Below are positions 25,758-33,594 of a stretch of DNA of 61,620 nucleotides, piece by piece. The DNA lies in contig PJMF01000009.1 in assembly GCA_003173865.1 (NCBI GenBank), forward strand, positions 1 to 61,620. Direction: 5' to 3'. Below the pieces are notes generated by a model, which was not told the origin of the DNA, did not search any database, and saw only the letters and a list, made by a program, of their open reading frames with translations. The stretch's first letter is position 1. Each line of letters opens with the position of its first letter. The position numbers and the translations under genes are program-made. The DNA comes from Minisyncoccota bacterium (GTDB lineage: Bacteria > Patescibacteriota > Microgenomatia > UBA1400 > PJMF01).

Positions 25758-27555
25758 TACTCAAGTGAACCAACACATTCGTAATTTTTCGATCATTGCG
25801 CACATTGATCATGGGAAAACAACGTTAACAGATCGTTTGTTGCAAGCTACCCATACGGTCTCGGACCGTGACATGAGTGAGCGTTTAATGGATAGCAATC
25901 CAATTGAAAAAGAGCGGGGAATTACGATCAAACTCGCACCGGTGCGCATGGAGTACCTTTCTGAGGCAATTGGTGAAAAATTTATCTATAACTTAATTGA
26001 TACTCCTGGACATGTGGACTTTGGCTATGAAGTAAGTCGTTCGTTGGCGGCGTGTGAAGGGGCCTTACTGATCGTCGATGCTACTCAAGGAATTCAAGCT
26101 CAAACACTCTCTAACTATGAAAAAGCACGTGAACTTGGTTTAGATATTTTGCCAGTCATTAACAAAATTGATTTGCCATCTGCAGATGCCGATGCAGTCT
26201 CTTTAGAGTTAATGGAAATTTTTGGCCTACCAGAGTCTTCAATTGTTGCGATTTCGGCTAAAACTGGCCTGCATGTGGATAAAATTCTTGAAAAAGTTCA
26301 CACGCAGATTAGACCTCCCAGTGGTGATCCAAAAAAACCTTTGCGCGCACTCGTTTTTACTTCTCAGTTTGACCAACATAAAGGTGTGATCGCGTACGTC
26401 AAAGTAGTAGAAGGTGTTCTTGATACAGCCAAGTTGCAGTTACTCGCAACGAACGCCAAGTTTCAACCCGTTGAGATTGGAATTTTTTCGCCGCAAATGG
26501 TTCCAGTGAAGTCGCTTCAAGCAGGTGAAGTGGGCTATGTGTGTACTGGATTAAAAGATGTCAGTTTGGTTACAGTTGGTGACACGTTGACTACCGAAGC
26601 AGCTGCGCGCGAAATTTCGCCGTTGCCTGGTTATAAAGAACCGTTAGCCATGGTTTACATGGAGTTTTATCCGATTAATGGTGATGATTTTATGTTGATG
26701 CAAGATGCAATGGAAAAACTTGCTCTCCATGATGCAGCTCTACGCTTTACTAGTACGCACTCACCAGCATTGGGGAATGGTTTGCGCGTGGGATTTTTAG
26801 GCATTTTACATGCGGAAATTGTCCGAGAACGTTTAGAAAGAGAGTTTGACATCGAGTTAATTGCGACCTCGCCTTCTGTCACGTATCAAGTAATCACCCA
26901 GCAAAATGAAGAATTGGAAATTAAAACTCCTGCCGACATGCCGGATCCTTCTCAAATCAAGGAAATTCGCGAACCCATTACTCATTCCGTCATTTTTACC
27001 CCTAAAGAGTACTTGGGTGCAGTCATACAGCTGTGCGAAGAGCATCGCGGTGAGTTGATCTCGATTCAAGATGTTGGAACTCGAGTGCGGGCAGAGTATA
27101 AGATTCCGCTCGCAGAAATCATTGTCCAGTTTCACGATCAACTCAAGTCTGTTTCTTCTGGTTTTGCCTCACTGGAGTATGATGTGGAGAATTATCGAAC
27201 GGTCAATGCAGTGAAACTGGGGATTATGGTTCAAGGTGAAGTGATCGAAGCTCTGTCAGTCATTGTGGTTAAAGATCAGGCTGAACGCATTGGCCGCCTG
27301 CTGACGAAAAAGCTCAAAGAAGTGATCCCACGCCAGTTGTTTGAGATTCCTATTCAGGCAGCAATTGGAGGCAAAATTGTTGCCCGTGAGACGATCAGCG
27401 CTTATCGCAAAGATGTGACGGCTCATCTCTATGGAGGTGACGTCACTCGTCGGCAGAAGTTACTCAAGAAACAAGCCAAAGGCAAGAAAAAAATGAAAGA
27501 AATTGGGAAAGTGACACTCAATCAAGAAGCCTTCATGGCAGTTCTCGAAAGATAG
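25747..27555 (+). CDS. lepA: Elongation factor 4 (LepA)
   Basis: About 600 aa, full length. G1 is AHIDHGKTTL, G2/switch I is RGITIK, G3 is DTPGH and G4 is NKID. The EF4-specific C-terminal domain is present, ending with DVTRRQKLLKKQAKGKKKMK. EF4 is a ribosome-dependent GTPase that back-translocates or rescues stalled ribosomes. Two starts are possible: TTG 25747, overlapping rpsT by 11 bases, or GTG 25765 (MNQHIRNFSIIAHIDHGK), which matches the usual LepA N-terminus better. Neither has a clear ribosome binding site. Coupling to rpsT translation is likely. Confidence 0.95.
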   Translation: MSSNTQVNQHIRNFSIIAHIDHGKTTLTDRLLQATHTVSDRDMSERLMDSNPIEKERGITIKLAPVRMEYLSEAIGEKFIYNLIDTPGHVDFGYEVSRSLAACEGALLIVDATQGIQAQTLSNYEKARELGLDILPVINKIDLPSADADAVSLELMEIFGLPESSIVAISAKTGLHVDKILEKVHTQIRPPSGDPKKPLRALVFTSQFDQHKGVIAYVKVVEGVLDTAKLQLLATNAKFQPVEIGIFSPQMVPVKSLQAGEVGYVCTGLKDVSLVTVGDTLTTEAAAREISPLPGYKEPLAMVYMEFYPINGDDFMLMQDAMEKLALHDAALRFTSTHSPALGNGLRVGFLGILHAEIVRERLEREFDIELIATSPSVTYQVITQQNEELEIKTPADMPDPSQIKEIREPITHSVIFTPKEYLGAVIQLCEEHRGELISIQDVGTRVRAEYKIPLAEIIVQFHDQLKSVSSGFASLEYDVENYRTVNAVKLGIMVQGEVIEALSVIVVKDQAERIGRLLTKKLKEVIPRQLFEIPIQAAIGGKIVARETISAYRKDVTAHLYGGDVTRRQKLLKKQAKGKKKMKEIGKVTLNQEAFMAVLER

Positions 27556-27566
27556 ATTTTTCCTGG

Positions 27567-27572
27567 TATAAT
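27567..27572 (+). promoter_or_regulatory. -10 box TATAAT, 7 nt before start codon
   Basis: TATAAT ends seven bases before ATG 27580 (PH-domain membrane protein). No -35 consensus is evident. Confidence 0.5.
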
Positions 27573-27579
27573 TGCTCAG

Positions 27580-28179
27580 ATGGCTGATACACCACACACT
27601 CAAACTGCTTATCCTGAGTTGATTGCCAATACGCCGCAGAGTAAAAGCGCTTTAGATTCTTTTGCCGTGCGACCCCCGAATACGTCTTTTAATTTTCAAC
27701 TTGACCAAGAAGAGATTCTCTTAATGCTCCGTCAGCATCCCATTACCCAAAATAAATGGATTTTAGTGGCCATTTTGATGGTCGCGTTACCCATTCTTTT
27801 CTTGAGTACGTCATTAGCGAACACCTTACCAAGCCAGTTTGTTATTATTGCGGTGATGAGCTGGTTTTTATTGATTAGTGGACTGCTTTTTGAAGCATTT
27901 CTTGATTGGTTTTATAACGTAGATATGCTGACAAGCGAACGAATCGTTCAAATTGAGTTTACGTCACTTCTATTCAAAAATATCTCAACGGCCCGACTAG
28001 AAAAAATTGAAGACGTCACCGTGACCAGTAGTGGTTACGAGGGAGCGCTCTTTGATTTTGGAAACGTAAAAGTGCAAACAGCGGGTGCAACTGATGAATT
28101 TGAGTTTGATAACGTGCCACATACAAATAAAGTTTCTACATTTATTAACGAAATGCTTGAAGAACAAGAAAATAAATAA
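27580..28179 (+). CDS. Membrane PH-domain (bPH_2-like) protein
   Basis: 199 aa. A soluble N-terminus of about 65 residues is followed by two closely spaced membrane segments (65-85, 88-110) and a C-terminal bPH_2-type domain (NVDMLTSERIVQIEFTSLLFKNISTARLEKIEDVTV, then FDFGNVKVQTAG). This is the YdbS/YdbT-like arrangement found in many Gram-positives and CPR. Function is not established. The stop shares one base with the next ATG. Confidence 0.8.
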   Translation: MADTPHTQTAYPELIANTPQSKSALDSFAVRPPNTSFNFQLDQEEILLMLRQHPITQNKWILVAILMVALPILFLSTSLANTLPSQFVIIAVMSWFLLISGLLFEAFLDWFYNVDMLTSERIVQIEFTSLLFKNISTARLEKIEDVTVTSSGYEGALFDFGNVKVQTAGATDEFEFDNVPHTNKVSTFINEMLEEQENK

Positions 28180-28433
28180 TGCCACTCGGATCACTTTTAT
28201 CACCAACTTCTATTGTGAATGTCAATGATTTGCTTTTTACGGCGTTTAAAGTGTTATTTTTAATGGGACTGATCTTTTATTTAGTTTTCTCGTTACTCGT
28301 CTTGAGACAAGAAGAGGAAATGAGTAGCACGCTCATTACACCCTTGCGAGGAGTGATTCGCTTGTTTGGATTTTTACACGTTATTTTAACGATTGCCGTT
28401 ATATTGTTTTCATATCAATATCTGCTCCATTAA
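28179..28433 (+). CDS. Small two-helix membrane protein
   Basis: 84 aa with membrane segments at about 18-42 and 60-82 and an acidic loop (RQEEEMSSTL) between. This short protein type is frequent in CPR genomes near pilus or membrane genes, but I cannot name it. It is translationally coupled to the PH-domain gene (TAATG overlap). Confidence 0.65.
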   Translation: MPLGSLLSPTSIVNVNDLLFTAFKVLFLMGLIFYLVFSLLVLRQEEEMSSTLITPLRGVIRLFGFLHVILTIAVILFSYQYLLH

Positions 28434-28444
28434 TTTCTCAGTGA

Positions 28445-28450
28445 TACAAT
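28445..28450 (+). promoter_or_regulatory. -10 box TACAAT, 6 nt before start codon
   Basis: TACAAT ends six bases before ATG 28457, with no possible leader. Confidence 0.45.
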
Positions 28451-28456
28451 AACCTC

Positions 28457-30217
28457 ATGTACATCCTCGTGAGTGCGCCAGTGATTGGTTCGCCACAACC
28501 AGATGGTTGGGCGCAAGTAGTGACGAACGCGCAGCAAAATGTAGTATGTGCTTTTTCGGTCTCTGGGGTGAATGCTCAGGATTTTGGTCACGAAGTCGCA
28601 ACTCAATTATTGTCTGCGACACCTAATTCATCGCTTGAGCTTCATCAATTTATGGAACATTTAGTGAGCAAAGCTACTGCTCAAGGATGTTCACTACAGC
28701 TGGCAGCCATTTTATTACTTAACGATAAATCAGTACTCATTGCTTTGAATGGCAAAATTTTACTGAAGCGCTCTCACAAATTAGGTCAAATTTTAAATGC
28801 TAATGATGAACTACAAATTGTAGAGGGTCGATATATCAGAAATGATGTGTACCTTTTAAGTACACGCGAAACTCAGTCTTTTCAAGATCAATTGCACCAG
28901 GCGTTTCTTCACCAGCCGGACGCTGAGAGTTTTACAACTCAATTCATGCCAACGGTGCAGTCGCTGGAAAACTCAGCTCTAGTGGCAATTAGCTATGTTG
29001 ATTTAATAGAAAGAGGTGATGAAATCAAAAAACATACTCCCAAAACTTCACTTGCTCATACAGTAAAAAAATTCTTTTTTCAGCAGCGTGATGTCTATAT
29101 TCGTCAATCAAACACAAAACACTTGTCACGAATCGTAATTCCGCTTTTGCTCGTAGTGATTGGAGTGTCAGCGATTGGATTTTTTTGGAGGGGTAAGCAA
29201 CGCACAGAAACGATGGCAGCCCAAGCAGTTATTCAGCCCGCTGAGCAAAAAGTAGAAGAGATTAAAAAGATAATCAATGACAACCCCATTGAAGCTCGCA
29301 AAGAAACTGAAGATTTGCTTAACCAACTGGACGCAGCCAAGGTAGAGTTAAAAAATCAACCGACGGCTCAAAAATTGGTTCAAAACGAGTTCAATACTGT
29401 CCATGATTTTTATCAAAGCATTTCCGGCGTCCAACAGATCGAAACGTTACCGAAATTTTTTGATTTATTGTTAGCACAATCTGGTTTCCTCGCCAGTAAA
29501 ATGGATTTAAGTGATCATAATCTGTTTTTTCTTGATACGGGGAGCAAGAAAGTAATCAGTTTAGATATCGATACGAAGCAAAATTTATTGCTTCCTACCG
29601 GCACTTTTGCGGAGCTTAAAGATTTTACAGTTGTAGGGAAAGTCATGTACTTACTGGGAGGTGGTCTCTCAAAATTTGATTTAACCTCTACACAACCAGC
29701 GGTCGCAGCGCGAGCTGTAGAAGACGAAAACAAGGATGCCGTTTCACTACGTTCCTATACGAAGTATATATATGCCTTAAATCCCACGAAACGGAATATT
29801 TTCCGATATACCCTGCAAGACAAGGATGTACTATCTAGTCCGTCAGCGCTCATTCGTCCAGATCAAAATATTGATTATGCCAACGTACAGTCATTTGCCA
29901 TTGATGGTGATATCTGGTTAGGTATGAAGAATGGTGAGATTAAGCGGTTAGTGACAGGTAAAGCGCAAACGTTCCAAATCAACGGCTTAAAAGAAAATCT
30001 GAGTTCTGCACCACTGTTGTATACCAATGAAAATCTTGATAATCTCTATATTTTGGAACCAAGTAAGAATCGTCTTCTAGTAATTAGTAAAAAAGGTGAT
30101 TTCTTGAAAGAAATTAAAAGTGATACATTGGGTACTGCCACTGCCGTAGTGGCGGATGAAAAAACCCATCGTGCGTTTGTCTTAAGTGGCTCCTTAGTGT
30201 TTGAGATTGGTTTGTAA
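28457..30217 (+). CDS. Phosphatase-like N-domain, membrane segment, coiled coil and beta-propeller-like C-domain
   Basis: 586 aa, not assignable by name. Residues 1-185 resemble a degenerate PP2C/SpoIIE fold (strand pattern, AAILLLNDKSVLIALNGKILLKR, then GRYIRNDVYLLSTRE), but the metal-binding Asp residues are not evident. One membrane segment lies near 225-245. An extracytoplasmic coiled coil (EQKVEEIKKIINDNPIEARKETEDLLNQL) follows, and the last 260 residues have repeated strand motifs (KMDLSDHNLFFLDTGSKKVISLD, then NLDNLYILEPSKNRLLVISK) suggesting a beta-propeller. It looks like a transmembrane sensor or scaffold. Domain names are inference from pattern only. Confidence 0.6.
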   Translation: MYILVSAPVIGSPQPDGWAQVVTNAQQNVVCAFSVSGVNAQDFGHEVATQLLSATPNSSLELHQFMEHLVSKATAQGCSLQLAAILLLNDKSVLIALNGKILLKRSHKLGQILNANDELQIVEGRYIRNDVYLLSTRETQSFQDQLHQAFLHQPDAESFTTQFMPTVQSLENSALVAISYVDLIERGDEIKKHTPKTSLAHTVKKFFFQQRDVYIRQSNTKHLSRIVIPLLLVVIGVSAIGFFWRGKQRTETMAAQAVIQPAEQKVEEIKKIINDNPIEARKETEDLLNQLDAAKVELKNQPTAQKLVQNEFNTVHDFYQSISGVQQIETLPKFFDLLLAQSGFLASKMDLSDHNLFFLDTGSKKVISLDIDTKQNLLLPTGTFAELKDFTVVGKVMYLLGGGLSKFDLTSTQPAVAARAVEDENKDAVSLRSYTKYIYALNPTKRNIFRYTLQDKDVLSSPSALIRPDQNIDYANVQSFAIDGDIWLGMKNGEIKRLVTGKAQTFQINGLKENLSSAPLLYTNENLDNLYILEPSKNRLLVISKKGDFLKEIKSDTLGTATAVVADEKTHRAFVLSGSLVFEIGL

Positions 30218-30235
30218 CTCAAGTCGCCGTATAAT
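30207..30235 (+). promoter_or_regulatory. Promoter TTGGTT-17-TATAAT for smpB
   Basis: TTGGTT at 30207-30212 and TATAAT at 30230-30235 are 17 bp apart. The ATG is six bases after the -10, implying a leaderless smpB message. The -35 lies inside the end of the preceding gene. Confidence 0.55.
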
Positions 30236-30241
30236 CCCCCT

Positions 30242-30694
30242 ATGACTTTGCTTGTAAATAAAAAGGCTAGTTACGAGTATGAACTCCTGCAAACGTACTC
30301 TGCAGGAGTGGTGCTGAGTGGCGGCGAAGTTAAGAGTTTACGAAATAAAAGTGGCAGTTTTACAGGGAGTTATATCAAAATACTGGGGGAAGAACTTTTT
30401 CTTTTAAATGCGCAGATCACCCCATATAAATTTGCCGACAATCGTGAGTATGATCCAAAGCGGACGCGCAAGTTACTGCTGAAGAAAAAAGAAATCCAGC
30501 ACCTCATTGAACAATCAAATCAAAAAGGACGCACACTGATACCACTTTCATTTGAGTCGATGGGTCGTCACATTAAGTTAAAGTTCGCACTTGGCCGAGG
30601 TAAGAAACAATTTGAGCATCGAGCAGATCTTAAGAAACGAGCGCAGGAGAGAGATTTACAACGAGAAATCAAAGAGAAAGTCAGAATTCGCTAA
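30242..30694 (+). CDS. smpB: SsrA-binding protein SmpB
   Basis: 150 aa. Core motifs are YSAGVVLSGGEVKSLRNKSGSFTGSYI, ITPY and DPKRTRKLLLKKKEI, with the basic C-terminal tail KKRAQERDLQREIKEKVRIR that enters the mRNA channel. SmpB carries tmRNA to stalled ribosomes. The tmRNA gene is not in this window. The C-terminal tail is intact. Confidence 0.95.
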   Translation: MTLLVNKKASYEYELLQTYSAGVVLSGGEVKSLRNKSGSFTGSYIKILGEELFLLNAQITPYKFADNREYDPKRTRKLLLKKKEIQHLIEQSNQKGRTLIPLSFESMGRHIKLKFALGRGKKQFEHRADLKKRAQERDLQREIKEKVRIR

Positions 30695-30723
30695 TTGAAA
30701 AAAAACAGAAGAATCTTGATAAT
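30695..30723 (+). promoter_or_regulatory. Promoter TTGAAA-17-GATAAT
   Basis: TTGAAA at 30695-30700 and GATAAT at 30718-30723 are 17 bp apart, and ATG 30731 follows seven bases after the -10. The track's TTG start at 30695 is this -35 element rather than a start codon. Confidence 0.6.
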
Positions 30724-30730
30724 AAGACAC

Positions 30731-30961
30731 ATGTCAAAGCAAGTTTTTTGGCCACTTACTTTACTTATCATGGGCTTGATTTTTCTTGCTTCTAATCTGG
30801 GGTTGCTCCCACGTGATTTTTGGAACTTATGGCCCTTAATTCTCGTGGTCGTTGGTTTAGGTGGCTTAATTACTTCAGATCGAGCTGAGTGGTTACATGA
30901 ACCTGCTAAGCCTGCATCTGCCCCCAAAAAAACTGCTAAAAAACGCAAAAAAGCTAAGTAA
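30731..30961 (+). CDS. LiaI/LiaF-like small membrane protein
   Basis: 76 aa from ATG 30731. Two membrane segments separated by a short turn (PLTLLIMGLIFLASNLGLLP, then NLWPLILVVVGLGGLI) match the LiaI-LiaF/DUF5668 transmembrane unit. A cytoplasmic Lys/Ala/Pro tail follows. The role of isolated units is unknown; in Firmicutes they relate to envelope stress. Confidence 0.7.
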   Translation: MSKQVFWPLTLLIMGLIFLASNLGLLPRDFWNLWPLILVVVGLGGLITSDRAEWLHEPAKPASAPKKTAKKRKKAK

Positions 30962-30968
30962 TTTACGT

Positions 30969-31658
30969 ATGTCTTTTCAAATTGCCATCGATGGGCCATT
31001 GGCTTCAGGAAAGGGCACAGTTGCTCGACTGGTCGCTGAGCGTCTGCACTTGCTTTACATCGATACAGGCGCGATGTATCGAATGACCGCGTTGCAAGCC
31101 TTGCGTCACCAAGTTGATTTAAATGACGAACACGCAGTCGTCAACATCCTTCAAACAGCTGATATGCAGATGCGCCCGCCACGCGATGCAGAAAAAGATG
31201 GTCGGCTTTCGACTGTTTTATTAAATGGAGAAGATGTTTCCTGGCAAATTAGAACTGAGCAGGTGAGTGATGGCTCTTCAAAAGTGGCTGTCCATGCGCA
31301 TGTGCGCGAATTTTTAGTAAAAAAACAACAAGCCATTGCCGCCAATCAAGACGTGATTATGGAAGGACGGGACATCACCTATCGCGTATTGCCTCATGCA
31401 AACCTTAAAATTTACTTAACCGCGAGTACAGAGGTGCGCGCTCAACGGAGATTGGAAGATCTGCAACGCCGTGGTGTTGACACACAGTACGAACACGTCT
31501 TGGCAGATGTGGTCATGCGTGACAAGCGAGATATGGAGCGAGAAGCAGATCCACTTCAAGTTGTTGAAGATGCATGGGTACTTGATACCACTCAAATGAC
31601 GATTGAAGAAGCGGTGGAAGCTATTGTGGCGCGAGCCGAACAATTGAAAGGTAAGTAA
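30969..31658 (+). CDS. cmk: Cytidylate kinase
   Basis: 229 aa from ATG 30969; the track start 30897 lies inside the previous gene. The P-loop IDGPLASGKGTVA is near residues 6-18, followed by YIDTGAMYR, the CMP-binding region, MEGRDITYRVLPHA and the lid-like QRRLEDLQRRG. It phosphorylates CMP/dCMP. The usual GRDIGTVV is GRDITYRV here, a modest change next to the conserved GRD. It sits 8 bp after the LiaI-like gene. Confidence 0.92.
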   Translation: MSFQIAIDGPLASGKGTVARLVAERLHLLYIDTGAMYRMTALQALRHQVDLNDEHAVVNILQTADMQMRPPRDAEKDGRLSTVLLNGEDVSWQIRTEQVSDGSSKVAVHAHVREFLVKKQQAIAANQDVIMEGRDITYRVLPHANLKIYLTASTEVRAQRRLEDLQRRGVDTQYEHVLADVVMRDKRDMEREADPLQVVEDAWVLDTTQMTIEEAVEAIVARAEQLKGK

Positions 31659-31660
31659 AC

Positions 31661-31912
31661 ATGAAAAATCCATTTGGCAAAAAAATAAAAAAAGACAAAA
31701 AACTCAAAGTGAGTGAAGAAGAACGTGCTGAGCAAGTACGCAAAAGTACTCAACAAATCGAAGATGAAAAAAATGAAAAAAAATTCAAGCGCGAAGAACG
31801 CAAATTTATCAAAGAACAAGAAGCAAAACGCAAACGATTAGAGCGATTCATCGCACCAATTTTACTCACATTGACAATCCTTGTTTCGTATCTGATTTAT
31901 TTGATGAGATGA
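31661..31912 (+). CDS. Tail-anchored, highly charged coiled-coil protein
   Basis: 83 aa. About 60 residues of Lys/Glu-rich helix (EEERAEQVRKSTQQIEDEKNEKKFKREERK) are followed by a single C-terminal membrane helix (APILLTLTILVSYLIYLM). It starts two bases after cmk. No family is recognised. The IS element lies just downstream. Confidence 0.6.
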   Translation: MKNPFGKKIKKDKKLKVSEEERAEQVRKSTQQIEDEKNEKKFKREERKFIKEQEAKRKRLERFIAPILLTLTILVSYLIYLMR

Positions 31913-31918
31913 AGGTGG

Positions 31919-31924
31919 TAGGAT
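31919..31924 (+). promoter_or_regulatory. Orphaned -10 box TAGGAT cut off from its gene by the IS
   Basis: With the IS removed, the sequence would read TAGGAT-AGAAAAT-ATG, the same 7-nt spacing seen for other leaderless genes here. The IS now separates this box from ATG 33028. Confidence 0.45.
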
Positions 31925-31925
31925 A

Positions 31926-31933
31926 GAAAATAT
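31926..31933. repeat. Target-site duplication, left copy (GAAAATAT)
   Basis: The 8-bp GAAAATAT directly precedes the left inverted repeat and is repeated exactly at 33022-33029. Confidence 0.9.
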
Positions 31934-31936
31934 GGG

Positions 31937-32931
31937 TTAAGTGAAATTTTGCGTTGGTTTTTGGGATTGTTTTTGTTTGAGAAACGCGGCAATAATTTGT
32001 CGTCGTTGAAAGAGTGTGGTGCCACGATGATGGTCGATGTGCCGTTGAATTTGGGCGTTGATGCCACCTTCAATTCGGTTTGAGGTGTTGGGAATTTCTG
32101 GAAAACGAATGTACTGAAACAGGTTGGGGAAGGCATGTTTGAGATGTGAATGTGCCGCATGCAACCGACCGTGCGTGTAATGCCATTTCTGACGTCCAGT
32201 AGGTGTTCGTGAGTCTTGGTACGTTTTCTCTCTGAGAAATGTGTTGTATGCAACGTACCAGTGTTTGTATCTCATGAGCCAGATTTTCAGATCGTTCTGC
32301 GTTCTCACCATCACAATATCACCGACCAGTGCTTTGAATGTTTGTGCGGCGAGGGTTTCAGGATGTTTGGTGAGCAAGATATTGACTTGGTGAATGACAT
32401 GAAACTGACAGCGTTGAATGATGATTCCTGGCCATCGCAGTTTAATCGCTTTGATCATGCCTTTTTGACCATCACAGACAACTGCAAAAGGGAATACAGA
32501 AATCTTTTCACACAGTTCCAACCACGTCAAAAAGTTTTCTGCATACGTAAACAGCCAATTCACGACGTCATTTTTTGTGGATTGGGCAATCAGTACGGTT
32601 GCTCCATACTGCACGTAATACCCATCAATGATGAAAATTTCATCAGCTCCAGAAATACTGTGAGGAAGAATTTCTTGCTCTCGAAATGGTGCAAACCAGT
32701 TATCCAGTGTTCTGCGAGTGACCGCATATTTCTGTGCAAAATCTGAAAGGGTCAGTTTACTCAGTAACCAACTCTCGTACATGTGCCGATGACTTTTTTC
32801 GACGAGATCATCTCTTGTTCTTGTCGTACTTTTCTGACAGGTGAAGCACCGATGTCGTTGTGACCCATTCCTGTTTTTTCCCCACCGTTGCATTGCAGAG
32901 CCGCAGACTGAACATCGTTTTTTTTACGCAT
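31937..32931 (-). CDS. IS transposase, needs -1 frameshift at an A8 tract
   Basis: The main frame (from internal ATG 32893) encodes 318 aa with GADEIFIIDGYYVQ, VVCDGQKGMIKAIK, RCQFHVIHQ and a late NRIEGGINAQ, consistent with a Mutator/IS256-group DDE core. Upstream in the same frame lies CSVCGSAMQRW...GSQRHRCFTC, a four-Cys zinc ribbon, but this frame has no start codon. An ATG at 32931 with GGAG five bases upstream opens the other frame as MRKK over eight As (32918-32925); a -1 slip there joins it to KRCSVCGS. So either programmed slippage or a one-base deletion explains the structure. Its ends overlap the IS repeat. Confidence 0.8.
32918..32925 (-). other. A8 slippage site in the transposase
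   Basis: Eight consecutive As on the coding strand just after ATG CGT. A -1 shift here restores the zinc-ribbon frame. Confidence 0.6.
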
Positions 32932-33021
32932 TTAATCTCCAAACACATTAATGTGCTGAGATTATATGCTACCAATCAATCTAAAGTGAGAAAAAAACCA
33001 ACGCAAAATTTCACTTAACCC

Positions 33022-33029
33022 GAAAATAT
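33022..33029. repeat. Target-site duplication, right copy (GAAAATAT)
   Basis: Exact copy of 31926-31933. It contributes the first two bases of the downstream gene's ATG. Confidence 0.9.
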
Positions 33030-33594
33030 GCAAGAAGAAAGTCACGAAATATTTTCTATACCGTTTGGAAGTAGAGGCCATACATTAGAGCTTCAACAAC
33101 TTGGTTTACCGATCAATTCTGAAAATAGTGTTAGCTCTGATCAAATTGAAACAATTTTTAATCAACAGCCTACTCCTGAGCAGATACATATACAAGAAAT
33201 TTTGACAAGAGACTTAGCTTCAGAAGTGAAAACACGAATTTTAACTTTTGGCTCATCTGTCCAGACTTTTTTAGAATATGCAGCTGTAAATCCGGCTGCA
33301 AAACCTATCTTAATTAAGAAAATTATTGACAATTTTGTTTCTTTGGATCAATTAAGTACTGCTGTTCTTGCGATCATACCTGTTTTGGAAAGGAGAGTTA
33401 CTGGACCTGATGGTTGGCAAGATCACTTTCCTACTTTGCAAACGTATGTCAAACACATGGGAGAAATACTTCAAACTCCAGTTTCTGAGGCTGATAGTAG
33501 TCCCCAAGTACTTGATTCTGAAGAAATTAACTCAAGATTGAATACAATTGCACAGAAATATAGTGCTTTTGCAAAGCTTGTAAAAGAGAAATGA
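33028..33594 (+). CDS. Hypothetical protein downstream of the IS
   Basis: 188 aa, soluble, not recognised. It is predominantly helical (TPEQIHIQEILTRDLASEVKTRIL, then PILIKKIIDNFVSLDQLSTAVLAII) and acidic. The ATG is formed at the junction of the IS duplication, so the coding region is intact but its probable -10 box is now 1.1 kb away. It may be silent or driven from the IS. It converges on the PBP gene with no spacing. Confidence 0.6.
   Translation: MQEESHEIFSIPFGSRGHTLELQQLGLPINSENSVSSDQIETIFNQQPTPEQIHIQEILTRDLASEVKTRILTFGSSVQTFLEYAAVNPAAKPILIKKIIDNFVSLDQLSTAVLAIIPVLERRVTGPDGWQDHFPTLQTYVKHMGEILQTPVSEADSSPQVLDSEEINSRLNTIAQKYSAFAKLVKEK

Larger units (their letters stand above)
31934..33021. 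mobile_element. Insertion sequence, 1088 bp, zinc-ribbon DDE transposase (IS256/IS1249- or ISL3-like)
   Basis: The ends are perfect 29-bp inverted repeats beginning GGGTTAAGTGAAATTTTGCG (31934-31962 and 32993-33021), bounded by an 8-bp direct repeat. The single transposase runs on the minus strand and its stop codon lies inside the left repeat. Perfect ends and duplication indicate recent insertion. Family placement rests on the zinc-ribbon start, the DDE-like core and the 8-bp duplication and is tentative. Confidence 0.93.

Noticed and set aside
31937-32893. Transposase beginning at ATG 32893
   Set aside because: That start lacks a ribosome binding site and cuts off the zinc-ribbon CxxC; ATG 32931 with GGAG plus slippage explains more.
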